64,000 bases of DNA from Streptomyces sp. NBC_01294 (GTDB taxonomy: Bacteria; Actinomycetota; Actinomycetes; Streptomycetales; Streptomycetaceae), in NCBI RefSeq assembly GCF_035917235.1, contig NZ_CP108423.1, positions 1,612,001-1,676,000 on the forward strand, in the 5' to 3' direction. A model generated the notes under the pieces. It was not told the origin of the DNA and did no database searches. It saw only the letters and a list, made by a program, of their open reading frames with translations. Below, piece after piece: positions 32,634-40,371 of this stretch. Both the position numbers and the translations under genes were made by a program. Numbering within the stretch: the stretch's first letter is position 1; each line of letters begins with the position of its first letter.

Positions 32634-34808
32634 TCAGCCCGTACCGGCCGGACCCTGGGGACCCAGGGGAGCCTCGATGCGCTCGACATCGGTGGCGAGC
32701 GAGTCCATCCAGGTAAGAGCGGCGAAGAACCGCGGCGACCCCACACCCGGCTCCGCGCCCGCCGCCACACCCCCGTCTCCTGCGGCGACGCCCGTGGCGG
32801 GCCCCGCGGCCGGAGATTCGGTGGCCGGAGATTCGGTGGGCGGAGATTCGGTGGGCGGCGGGTCCGGGGTCGCGCGGTCGGCTGCCGCTCGCATGCCGGC
32901 GGTCACCACGACCGAGCGGTCGTGCAGCAGTGAGGCGTTCTCCGGGACGAGGGGCGGGCCTCCGTGGGCGAGGAGGCGGCGCGAGCCCCAGAGCACGTGG
33001 TGGCCCGACATCATGGCCGCCTGCCAGTCCGGAGCCCCGCCGGCGGGCGCCCGCGGCTCGCTCTGGTGCTGCGCCCACGCGGACTCCGCCAGCGTCAGCG
33101 CGCGCTGGAGCGGCCGGTCGTCGGGGATGTTCCCCGGCGTGCCCGCCACCACGGCGGCCGCGGTGCCCTCCACCGTCTCGGCCTCCCGCGTCAGCAGCAG
33201 GGCGACCGCCCGGCGCAGCTCCTCCTGCGCCCCCCGCGGCCAGGCGAGCAGCCCGAACACGATGCCGATCATGCTGCCGATGACCACGTCCATGATCCGG
33301 ATCTCGGCCAGCCGCCACGTCACGGGCGCCAGCTGCGCGAAGACGAACGACACCACGAGGGTGAACATGCCCTGGGCCCAGCCCACCCCCCGCACCGGCC
33401 CCACCCGGAACGCGACGAGCATGACGAACGGCAGCGCGATGGCGTAGACGGTGGTGCGGCCGCCGACCAGGGCCAGCACGGCGGCGGCCGTCAGGGCGCC
33501 AACCAGCGTGCCCGTGAGCGCCAGGCGCACGGTCGCCCGGGTCTGGGCGGCCGTGGTGCGGGTCAGGCTGAGGACGGCCAGCATGGCCCAGAAGCCGTGG
33601 GGCAGCGACTCCACGCCCGCGATCGTCCGGGCGGCCGCGAGCGCGAGGCTGATCCGGACGGCGTTCTGGAAGTGCACCGACCGGGGTCCGGCGTGGGCCG
33701 CCAGCCGGTGCCACCACAGGCGGGGCGGGAAGTGGCCGGCGTACCAGAAGCGGCCGGCGTCGGTCTCGGCCGGAAGCCGCGCGCGCCGGCCCCGCACCGC
33801 CAGCTCGGCCGCCGTCGTGAAGGCCACGGCGGCGTCCGCCATCTCCAGCAGCGCCGCCCGTCGGCGGCCCCGGGCCGGGGGCGAGGACTCTTCCAGTACG
33901 GCCGCGGCCGTGGCCTGCGCCCGTACCCGCCGCAGGGCGCCGGCCTCGTCGGTGGCGTCGGCCTCGCCGTCCAGCAGTGCGGCGGTCTCGGCGGCGGCCC
34001 GGCCGACCGCGATCAGCACCTCGGGCCCCTGCTCCGGCGGCAGCCCGCCCGGGGGAGGCGCGGGCAGCCGCGCCATGCGGTTGAGGAGGGTGCGGGCGGC
34101 CAGGCCCGCGTGGGCGAGGGCGCGGTCCCGCAGCCCCGGCCCGGCGGGCCGGTCCGCCTCGTCGACCCGGGACGGACGCAGCGCCTCGCCGACCGTCCGG
34201 GCCGCCTCGATCGAAGCGGCGGAGAGCGTGTACGGCGCGCGGTGCAGCTCGGCGGCGCAGCGGGCGGCGGTGCCGGCCGCCTCGGCGGCCAGCCGCCGGT
34301 AGGAAGGGCCGGGCTGCTCGGGCAGGACGAACAACTCGGCGAGGACCAGCAGGACGAGGCCGAACATCGCCCCCGCGAGCCGCTCGTCGAGGGTGTCCGG
34401 CGCATAGGGCGGGAAGCTCGGCAGGATGTACAGCAGTTGCAGCCCGGGCGCGGCGCCCCCCGCCCGGGGCCCGGCCGCGGCCACGAAGGCCAGGAGGAAG
34501 CCGATCAGCAGCATGCCGGCCACGGCGCTCCAGGTCCGTACCGCGAGGTAGGTGCCGAGCACGATCAGCACCCCGGCCACGGGCGCCGTCCTGACCAGGA
34601 CGGCCGCCCGCTGGCGCCCGGTGCCCGGGATGTGGGAGAGGGCGGCCATGGACACCACCCCGAAGAGGGCGTACGTCGCCGCCACGGGCTCGTCCAGTCC
34701 GTACAGGCACACGAAGAACGCGGCACACGCGGCGAGGGTGGTGCGCAGGGCGCGCCGGGTCACGCTCGCCGGGCCGCGGCGGGCGCCTCCGTCACGTTGG
34801 GCGGCCAT
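32634..34808 (-). CDS. FUSC family (aromatic acid exporter-like) membrane protein
   Basis: About 724 aa. Two sets of membrane helices, N-terminal (LAACAAFFVCLYGLDEPVAATYALFGVVSMAAL, LLIGFLLAFVAAAG, GAMFGLVLLVLAELFVL) and C-terminal (SVHFQNAVRISLALAAARTIAG, LTGTLVGALTAAAVLALVGG, IGSMIGIVFGLLAWPRG), are separated by a long cytoplasmic helical region. This is the FUSC/YccS-like architecture. The tail has a PPTESPPTESPATESPA peptide from a 15-bp DNA repeat. ATG at 34808, with GGAG 5 nt upstream, was preferred over longer versions. Substrates of the family include aromatic acids; here unknown. Confidence 0.75.
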   Translation of the reverse strand: MAAQRDGGARRGPASVTRRALRTTLAACAAFFVCLYGLDEPVAATYALFGVVSMAALSHIPGTGRQRAAVLVRTAPVAGVLIVLGTYLAVRTWSAVAGMLLIGFLLAFVAAAGPRAGGAAPGLQLLYILPSFPPYAPDTLDERLAGAMFGLVLLVLAELFVLPEQPGPSYRRLAAEAAGTAARCAAELHRAPYTLSAASIEAARTVGEALRPSRVDEADRPAGPGLRDRALAHAGLAARTLLNRMARLPAPPPGGLPPEQGPEVLIAVGRAAAETAALLDGEADATDEAGALRRVRAQATAAAVLEESSPPARGRRRAALLEMADAAVAFTTAAELAVRGRRARLPAETDAGRFWYAGHFPPRLWWHRLAAHAGPRSVHFQNAVRISLALAAARTIAGVESLPHGFWAMLAVLSLTRTTAAQTRATVRLALTGTLVGALTAAAVLALVGGRTTVYAIALPFVMLVAFRVGPVRGVGWAQGMFTLVVSFVFAQLAPVTWRLAEIRIMDVVIGSMIGIVFGLLAWPRGAQEELRRAVALLLTREAETVEGTAAAVVAGTPGNIPDDRPLQRALTLAESAWAQHQSEPRAPAGGAPDWQAAMMSGHHVLWGSRRLLAHGGPPLVPENASLLHDRSVVVTAGMRAAADRATPDPPPTESPPTESPATESPAAGPATGVAAGDGGVAAGAEPGVGSPRFFAALTWMDSLATDVERIEAPLGPQGPAGTG

Positions 34809-35014
34809 GACTCCAGCATCGGGCCGCCCGCCGGAAGCCACCACACGCCGGCGGACGGGCCGGTCGGACGGGCTCCGGGACGCTCCCCCGCCCACCCGGG
34901 CCGGGCGGTGGTAGAACAGGACGGCGCATCCACGGCGATCACGATCACCATCACGATCACCGTCAGGGCCACGATCAGGACCACGGCGACCCGGCGAAGG
35001 GCGAGACCAGCGGC
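34809..35014. promoter_or_regulatory. Divergent intergenic region with GATCAC microrepeats
   Basis: Between the FUSC gene and the phosphotransferase gene. Positions 34937-34985 contain imperfect tandem hexamers (GATCAC, CATCAC, GATCAC, GGCCAC types). No gene is seen, and no clear operator beyond the microrepeat. Confidence 0.4.
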
Positions 35015-35881
35015 ATGGACGAGGCGCGGGCCAGGGACGTACTGACGGCGGCGGGCCTCACGCGGGAGGACGCGCGGCGGGCACCGGCGCTCCTCGCGCT
35101 CGGCGAGAACGCCGTCTTCGCCGTCGGTGACCTGGTGGTGAAGGTGGGCCGGGAGGCGTCGCTGCTGGAGCGGGCCGAGCGGGAACTCTCGGTGGCCGCC
35201 TGGTTCGCCGCGTCCGGGGTCCCGGCGGTCCGCCCGGCCGAGCCGAAGGCGCGGCTGGTGGACGGGCACCCGCTGACCCTGTGGCACCGGCTCCCGGACG
35301 CGGTGCGGCCCGCGGGCCCGGCGGACCTGGCGGTGCTGCTGCGCGCCGTCCACGCACTGCCCGCGCCGCCGTTCGCGCTCCCCCCGCGGGACCTGCTGGA
35401 GGGGGTCGAGCGCTGGCTGCGGCTGGCGGGGGACGCCGTCGACCCGGCCGACGCGACGTACCTGCGGGCCCGCCGGGACGCCTACGCCGGTGAGGTGGCG
35501 GCCCTGACCCCGCACCTCCCGCCGGGCACGGTCCACGGCGACGCCCTCCCCCGCAACGTCCACGTGGGCCCGGACGGCCCGGCCCTGGTCGACCTGGAGA
35601 CCGTGTCGGCCGATCTGCGCGAGCACGACCTGGTGGTGATGGCCCTCTCCCGCGACCGGTACGGCATGCCCGCCGAGGAGTACGGGGCGTTCGTGTCGGC
35701 CTACGGCTGGGACGTCCGCGACTGGGCGGGCTGCGCGGTCCTGCGCGGAGCCCGGGAGACGGCCAGCTGCGCCTGGGTGGCCCAGCACGCCCCCGGCAAC
35801 CCCGGGGCACTGGCCGAGTTCCGCCGCCGCGTGGCCTCCCTCAGGGACGGTGACCGGGAAACGCAGTGGCATTCGTTCTAG
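35015..35881 (+). CDS. Aminoglycoside phosphotransferase-fold (APH) protein
   Basis: 288 aa with protein-kinase-like APH fold: nucleotide loop LALGENAVFAVGDLVVKVGR with the ATP-binding Lys, catalytic loop VHGDALPRNVHV (HGD-x4-N) at about 175, and the metal-binding Asp in GPALVDLETV. The family covers antibiotic kinases and many metabolic small-molecule kinases. Nothing here ties it to aminoglycoside resistance. The stop overlaps or abuts the next gene on the same strand. Confidence 0.78.
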   Translation: MDEARARDVLTAAGLTREDARRAPALLALGENAVFAVGDLVVKVGREASLLERAERELSVAAWFAASGVPAVRPAEPKARLVDGHPLTLWHRLPDAVRPAGPADLAVLLRAVHALPAPPFALPPRDLLEGVERWLRLAGDAVDPADATYLRARRDAYAGEVAALTPHLPPGTVHGDALPRNVHVGPDGPALVDLETVSADLREHDLVVMALSRDRYGMPAEEYGAFVSAYGWDVRDWAGCAVLRGARETASCAWVAQHAPGNPGALAEFRRRVASLRDGDRETQWHSF

Positions 35882-35901
35882 CACCCGGATACCAAGTGAC
35901 C

Positions 35902-36540
35902 ATGGAGTTTCCCGTCACCGTCCACCGGGCCCGGCTCGGCCCGCAGGAGTTCAAGGTCGTCCGCCCCGCCCGCCCGCCGGAGCACGCGGTGCTCCTGGAC
36001 GACGGCTGGTTCCTGAACGCCTACCTCGACGAGGCGGCCGCACGGCTCATGGCCGGGCTGTGGAGGCTGGCCGCGACCTCGCCGCGCTCACTGATCCATC
36101 TGCCGCTGCGACGCGGTGCCGGCACCGGCGCCGCCGCCGGCACCTCGGAGGCCGGGGCGCGCCCTCTCGACCTCGTCCTGCTGCACCATTCGCTGCAGTT
36201 CGCGCCGTCGCGCTGGAAGGAGCTGCGGGGCAGGCTCGGCCCGGGCCTGCGCCGGAGCGTCACCGTGCCCGCCTCGGATCCGGAGACCGGCCACGCGGCC
36301 CTGCACCACGCGGAGAACCGCGACCTGTTCCACCAGCACCTCCACGCCGAGACGCTGTTCGTGACGGGCAGCGCGAAGGTGTTCCGGGAGACCGCCGGGG
36401 CCTTCCGCGAGGTCGCCGACCACGGCCCGCGACACGCCCGCGACGGTTCGCCGGGCGGGCATTACTGCGCACGCCTGGGCTCCGGCGACGACGGCGCGCG
36501 CGACATCCACATCGAGTACAGCGACGCGCGGGAGCCGTAG
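35902..36540 (+). CDS. Hypothetical protein
   Basis: About 212 aa, beginning MEFPVTVHRARLGPQEFKVV. It is rich in His near the middle (LLHHSLQFAPSRWKELR, HAALHHAENRDLFHQHLHAE). The end DIHIEYSDAREP is acidic. No family was recognised with certainty. It follows the APH-type gene by 20 nt and may be cotranscribed. ATG at 35902 was chosen; GTG at 35866, overlapping the previous stop, would add 12 residues. Tandem copies of a 26-bp repeat begin right after its stop. Confidence 0.55.
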   Translation: MEFPVTVHRARLGPQEFKVVRPARPPEHAVLLDDGWFLNAYLDEAAARLMAGLWRLAATSPRSLIHLPLRRGAGTGAAAGTSEAGARPLDLVLLHHSLQFAPSRWKELRGRLGPGLRRSVTVPASDPETGHAALHHAENRDLFHQHLHAETLFVTGSAKVFRETAGAFREVADHGPRHARDGSPGGHYCARLGSGDDGARDIHIEYSDAREP

Positions 36541-36612
36541 CCCTCGCCGCTCAGGCCGGGGCATAGCCCTCGCCGCTCAGGCCGGGGCGTAGCCCTCCCC
36601 GCTCAGGCCGGG
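36541..36612. repeat. Tandem 26-bp repeats at the end of the split exonuclease gene
   Basis: Units of 26 bp (CCCTCGCCGCTCAGGCCGGG plus GCATAG or GCGTAG) begin at 36541 and 36567, with a partial third unit at 36593. The third unit contains the stop codon region of the exonuclease C-terminal fragment (TCAGGCCGGG). The array looks like duplication of the last bases of that gene. Confidence 0.75.
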
Positions 36613-37020
36613 ACCAGGCCCCGCAGCGGCCAAGCCGTGTCGATCACCGCGTCCGGGGTGCCCTGCCGGCGCAGGTACGACTGGAAGTCCCGCGCCCAGC
36701 GCGCGTGCCAGGTGCCCTGCCGGTCGTGCAGGTCGGCCGGGGTCAGCGCCGCCACATCCGGATGGCGCTCGGCTATCGCACGGGCCACCTGGACCGCCGC
36801 CAGCGCGTCCGCCCCGGCGTCGTGCGCGTCGTCGAGGGTGACCCCGTACACCCCGCAGACCGCCTCCAGGGTCCGCTTGCCCCGCCGGTAGCGGTCCACG
36901 GCCCGGTCGATGGTCAGCGGGTCCACCACCGGCCCGGTCTGCGCCCCGCCCAGCCGGTCGGCGAGCGACGGCAGCCCGTGCCGGGCCAGTTCGGCGGTCA
37001 GCAGGGTCAGGTCGAGGGCC
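36603..37020 (-). pseudogene. C-terminal fragment of the DnaQ-like exonuclease split by the element
   Basis: It encodes, from DLTLLTAELARHGLPSLADR to the end AWPLRGLVPA, the second part of a DEDDh 3'-5' exonuclease, including the Exo III segment LDDAHDAGADALAAVQ (catalytic His and last Asp). The Exo I and first part of Exo II are missing. They lie 8.26 kb away at 45281-45606 on the same strand. A GTG inside the terminal repeat (37028) could start translation, but the product would lack half the active site. The fragment ends in the 26-bp tandem repeat. Confidence 0.85.
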
Positions 37021-37035
37021 TTATCCACGCACGCC
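37015..37035. repeat. Left end of element: 6-bp core plus 15-bp terminal inverted repeat
   Basis: AGGGCC (37015-37020) is followed by TTATCCACGCACGCC (37021-37035). The right end carries the same 15 bp in reverse complement and the core AAGGCC. Just inside lies the palindrome CGTGT-CTC-ACACG (37036-37048), a possible accessory binding site for the recombinases. Confidence 0.8.
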
Positions 37036-37084
37036 CGTGTCTCACACGTCCGCGATTCGTTGACGGTCCAGGGGGTGCGATCAG

Positions 37085-38563
37085 ATGGAGATCTTCTTCA
37101 CGGACCCGGATGCGCTGGAAGCGGCCGGGGTAAGCGATGCTCAAAGGGCACTTGAACGACATGGCTTGCACGCTGGCGCGCCGTTCATCCTCAGCCACGA
37201 CGGCAGCTACGACGTCCAGCTCAACCGCTTCCTGTGGTCCCTGCCGACCCTCGGGGTGAGGTCGGTTCACTCCTGGCGCGCGTACGCTCTCGATCTGCTG
37301 ACCTGGGGGCGGTTCCTCCAGGAACATCGCGGCAAGACCGTGTGGCACGCGGACCGTGACGACGTCACGGTGTTCCACCGAGCCCGGCGTGTCTCTCCCG
37401 ATCCGACGCAGGTCGTCTCGGCTTCAACCTGGAACCGGGCGGTCGCGGCCTTGGACAAGTTCTACACATGGGCGGTGGACGAGGCTCTGATCGAACGGAC
37501 ACCATTCAAGTACTACGAGAGTTCACGCCACTCGCACTTCGGACAGCAGGTACGCGTCCGCAACAACCGCGCCGTCGAGAAGGCCGCCAAGCGCAGCAAC
37601 GTGAAGTTCCTCTCCGTAGACCGCTATGCGGCCTTTCGTGACATCGGCCTACGGGGTCAGCTCCGGACGGGCACCACCGATTCGACCTTCCGAGGCCGTA
37701 ATGCGGAGCGAAATGCCCTCATGGCGGAGCTGTTGGTCACCACTGGCTTACGCATCGAGGAGGCCGCTTCGCTCTGCTGGCCGGAACTCCCGGACCTGGA
37801 CAGCCAGAGAGACGTGAAGAGCGTGCCGTTCGACCTGGCGCCGCCGACCGCCAAACGGGACAAGGGGCGCAGGATCCTCTTGCCCAACCGAGTCCTTCGC
37901 GCCCTGGCCGATTACGTGGAGATCGAGCGTTCCCTGATGCTCGACCGCTGGCGCGCCCGCGACTGTCCGCTGCCGACCGGCGCGGTACTGGGGAGCCAGG
38001 CCGACCGGCGAGGTGTACGGATTCCCATGAAGGACGGACGACTCCGGAAACTCCCCTGGTCACGCGTGCCACCGGCAGTCCGGGCTCGGCTGTACCTCGT
38101 TGACGAGCAGGGCCGTCCTCTAGGCCCTGCGTGCCTCTGGCTGGGCCAGGAAGCTCGTCCCGTGACCCTGTCGGCCTGGGAGTCGGTCTTCGTGCGGGCC
38201 TCGGAGAGATGCCGTGTGTACGGGATCGACGTCGCCGCCACACCCCACGTCCTCAGGCATACCTTCGCCGTGCATCTGTTGTCTGCACTGATTCAGGAGC
38301 AGATCGGCTCGGTGGAGAAGGACGAGATGAGTGACGGCGTGTACCGACGCATCATCGGCGATCCACTCGATCACCTGCGCCGTCTGTTGGGGCACTCCTC
38401 GATCACGACGACGTACATCTACCTCGACTGCACCGACCAAGCCCAGGCCCTGATCGACGGCGCGGTGGATGCCTGGACGTCCGAGGTCGTGGACACGGCA
38501 CATCGCGTGTCGCAGGAGATCGACAACTCCTCTGCTCAGGCGCAGGGAGCAGCCCCGTGGTAG
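37085..38563 (+). CDS. Tyrosine recombinase 1 of the trio (canonical, TnpA-like)
   Basis: 492 aa. It has the full catalytic set of tyrosine recombinases: Arg I in TTGLRIEEAASL (about 223), HxxR in ATPHVLRHTFAVHLL (about 388-391), His in LLGHSSITTTYIYLD (about 437) and the nucleophilic Tyr at about 446. An N-terminal SAM-like core-binding domain (SWRAYALDLLTWGRFLQEH) precedes it. AGGGGG lies 9 nt before the ATG. It is the first gene of the element's operon, and its stop overlaps the second recombinase by 7 bp. It probably carries out strand exchange together with the third recombinase. Confidence 0.88.
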   Translation: MEIFFTDPDALEAAGVSDAQRALERHGLHAGAPFILSHDGSYDVQLNRFLWSLPTLGVRSVHSWRAYALDLLTWGRFLQEHRGKTVWHADRDDVTVFHRARRVSPDPTQVVSASTWNRAVAALDKFYTWAVDEALIERTPFKYYESSRHSHFGQQVRVRNNRAVEKAAKRSNVKFLSVDRYAAFRDIGLRGQLRTGTTDSTFRGRNAERNALMAELLVTTGLRIEEAASLCWPELPDLDSQRDVKSVPFDLAPPTAKRDKGRRILLPNRVLRALADYVEIERSLMLDRWRARDCPLPTGAVLGSQADRRGVRIPMKDGRLRKLPWSRVPPAVRARLYLVDEQGRPLGPACLWLGQEARPVTLSAWESVFVRASERCRVYGIDVAATPHVLRHTFAVHLLSALIQEQIGSVEKDEMSDGVYRRIIGDPLDHLRRLLGHSSITTTYIYLDCTDQAQALIDGAVDAWTSEVVDTAHRVSQEIDNSSAQAQGAAPW

Positions 38564-40371
38564 GCCGGGGGCGGCGCAGCGCCCGGCTGAACGCACCCGC
38601 ACTCCAGCCGGTCGACCCGACTCCAGCCATGCTCGGAGTTTTGAGGATCGAGGTCACCTTCCCGGACAACCGGCCGGCCGTCGTGGACTGGACGCGGGAG
38701 CCTCAGCAGCGGCTGCTGGGGGCACTGGGAGCCGAGTTGGCGGCCTCGTGTGACGTGGGGCAAGGAACTGGTTCACCGCATACGCTCCGCAATCGCGCAC
38801 GCTCCTGCCTGCTCTGGGCGCGGTGGCTCGACTCCATGGAAGCGATGGACATGCGCGTAAGCGACCTCCTTCCGCGCCACCTCGACGGATTCGAGAGCCA
38901 CCTCAGGGAGAGCCATCCAGAGTTCTCCCGGACTCCCTACGCGCGAATCGCTGACGTCGTGTGGGTCCTGCGCCGACTCGGCGAGAAGGAGCACGGACTG
39001 TCCCCGTCGATGATCCGCAGGCTCTCCTATACATCCACTGGTCCGGTCGGCTCGTACTACCCTCGCGACGCTTACTCGCCTCACATCGTCAACCAGTTAC
39101 GCGCTTCCGCGCGAGCCGACGTCGACGACGCAGTCCGACGGCTGACGCTACAAGGTCCGGCCCTACTGGCGCAGGGGCGGGATCCGCGAAGAGCAGGCTG
39201 GGACTCCGATGCCAACGTGCTCTGGGAAATCCGTCACCGCGATGGGCAGTTCACCAGGCAAATGTTGGCACAGGCAGTCGGTGATCAGCACGCGAACGCG
39301 CACACTCCCGGTCGTCTTGCGCCTCTGCTGTACCCGACCAGCCGGGACGTGTTCGCCCTACTCCTGTTGTTCTGCCTGGAGAGCGGCATGGAGCTGGAGG
39401 CAGCCAGAGAGCTGACTTCCGACTGCCTGAAGAATCCGAATCGCGGTTACGTACAGATCGAGTACCTCAAGCGGCGGCGGCACGGGCAGGAGTGGAACGT
39501 GATCCGGGTGCGGGACGGCTCTCCCAACTCACCTGGCGGGCTGATTCGGTTGGCACTACGCCTTACGTCGTCTGTCAGAGAAGCCACCGGCGCCCCCGCG
39601 CTGTGGCAGTTTCGGACAAAGGACGGCCCTCTGTCCGCAGGACTCAGCCCCGGCACGGCGAGCAAGATGGCCCGGAACTTCGTCTCAGTACATCAGCTGA
39701 CCGACGAAGGGCGCCCTGTCGACCTCCGCCTGTCCCGGCTCCGTAAGACGTACAAGGCAGCCGTCTACAAGACGACCGGCGGGAAGATGTCGGCGTTCGT
39801 TCAGGGCCATTCCCCAGACATCGCCGCCGCGCACTACGCAGACATCCCCTCGCTACGCCGCCTCCACGAGCAAGCCGTGGCAGACGGCCTGCAGGACGCG
39901 CTGGCGGACGCACAGGCGCCCACCATCCTTACGCCCGAGGAAGAAGAGGCATTCAGGCAGCCGCCGTCGAATGGAACTGAGTCGCCGGGCCCTGCCGACC
40001 CGGAGCTGCCGCAATTTCTGACCGGCGAGTCCGATCTGTGGTTGTCGTCCTGCCGCAGCTTCTTCGACTCGCCCTTCGGCACGAAAGGGAAGCCCTGCCC
40101 GGTGTCCTTCTTCGCCTGTCTCGGATGCAGCAATGCAGTGATCACCCGAGGGAAGCTCCCAGCCATCCTGTCGTTTCTCAACCACATCGAATCCGAACGC
40201 ACAAAGACGCCGGCAGAGGAGTGGGCGGCGCGTTTCGGCAGAGCCCGCCAGCAGATCTTGGAACTGATCATCCCAAGGTTCAGTGAGGACGACGTGCTGC
40301 ACGCCAGGGCAGTCGCCGAGTCTGAAGCATCGCTGATCTTCCTGCCCCAGAGCATGCTGGGAGGCCACTGA
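38557..40371 (+). CDS. Tyrosine recombinase 2 of the trio, catalytically divergent
   Basis: 604 aa. The fold is recognisable from LLLFCLESGMELEAARELTSD, VDLRLSRLRKTYKAAVYKTT and GHSPDIAAAHYADIPSL. The usual Arg I position reads GMELEA rather than GMRxxE, and box II reads LSRLRKT instead of HxLRHT. The final His and Tyr positions seem kept. A C-terminal cysteine cluster (about 515-535) spans SCRSFFDS, GKPCPVSF and FACLGCSN and could bind zinc. GTG at 38557 with AGGGAG 8 nt upstream. It may be a structural or directionality partner rather than an active strand exchanger. Its stop overlaps the next start as TGATG. Confidence 0.75.
   Translation: MVGRGRRSARLNAPALQPVDPTPAMLGVLRIEVTFPDNRPAVVDWTREPQQRLLGALGAELAASCDVGQGTGSPHTLRNRARSCLLWARWLDSMEAMDMRVSDLLPRHLDGFESHLRESHPEFSRTPYARIADVVWVLRRLGEKEHGLSPSMIRRLSYTSTGPVGSYYPRDAYSPHIVNQLRASARADVDDAVRRLTLQGPALLAQGRDPRRAGWDSDANVLWEIRHRDGQFTRQMLAQAVGDQHANAHTPGRLAPLLYPTSRDVFALLLLFCLESGMELEAARELTSDCLKNPNRGYVQIEYLKRRRHGQEWNVIRVRDGSPNSPGGLIRLALRLTSSVREATGAPALWQFRTKDGPLSAGLSPGTASKMARNFVSVHQLTDEGRPVDLRLSRLRKTYKAAVYKTTGGKMSAFVQGHSPDIAAAHYADIPSLRRLHEQAVADGLQDALADAQAPTILTPEEEEAFRQPPSNGTESPGPADPELPQFLTGESDLWLSSCRSFFDSPFGTKGKPCPVSFFACLGCSNAVITRGKLPAILSFLNHIESERTKTPAEEWAARFGRARQQILELIIPRFSEDDVLHARAVAESEASLIFLPQSMLGGH

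Noticed and set aside
35015..35881. Aminoglycoside resistance gene
   Set aside because: The APH fold alone does not indicate resistance; there are no antibiotic-specific motifs and the gene context is ordinary.
26284..36600. Biosynthetic gene cluster around the glycosyltransferase
   Set aside because: No polyketide, peptide synthetase or sugar-biosynthesis genes nearby; the glycosyltransferase looks like a stand-alone inactivating enzyme.
36603..37028. 141-aa protein starting at GTG in the terminal repeat, as an independent exonuclease
   Set aside because: It lacks Exo I and part of Exo II. It aligns as the continuation of the fragment at 45281-45606, so it is one half of a split gene.
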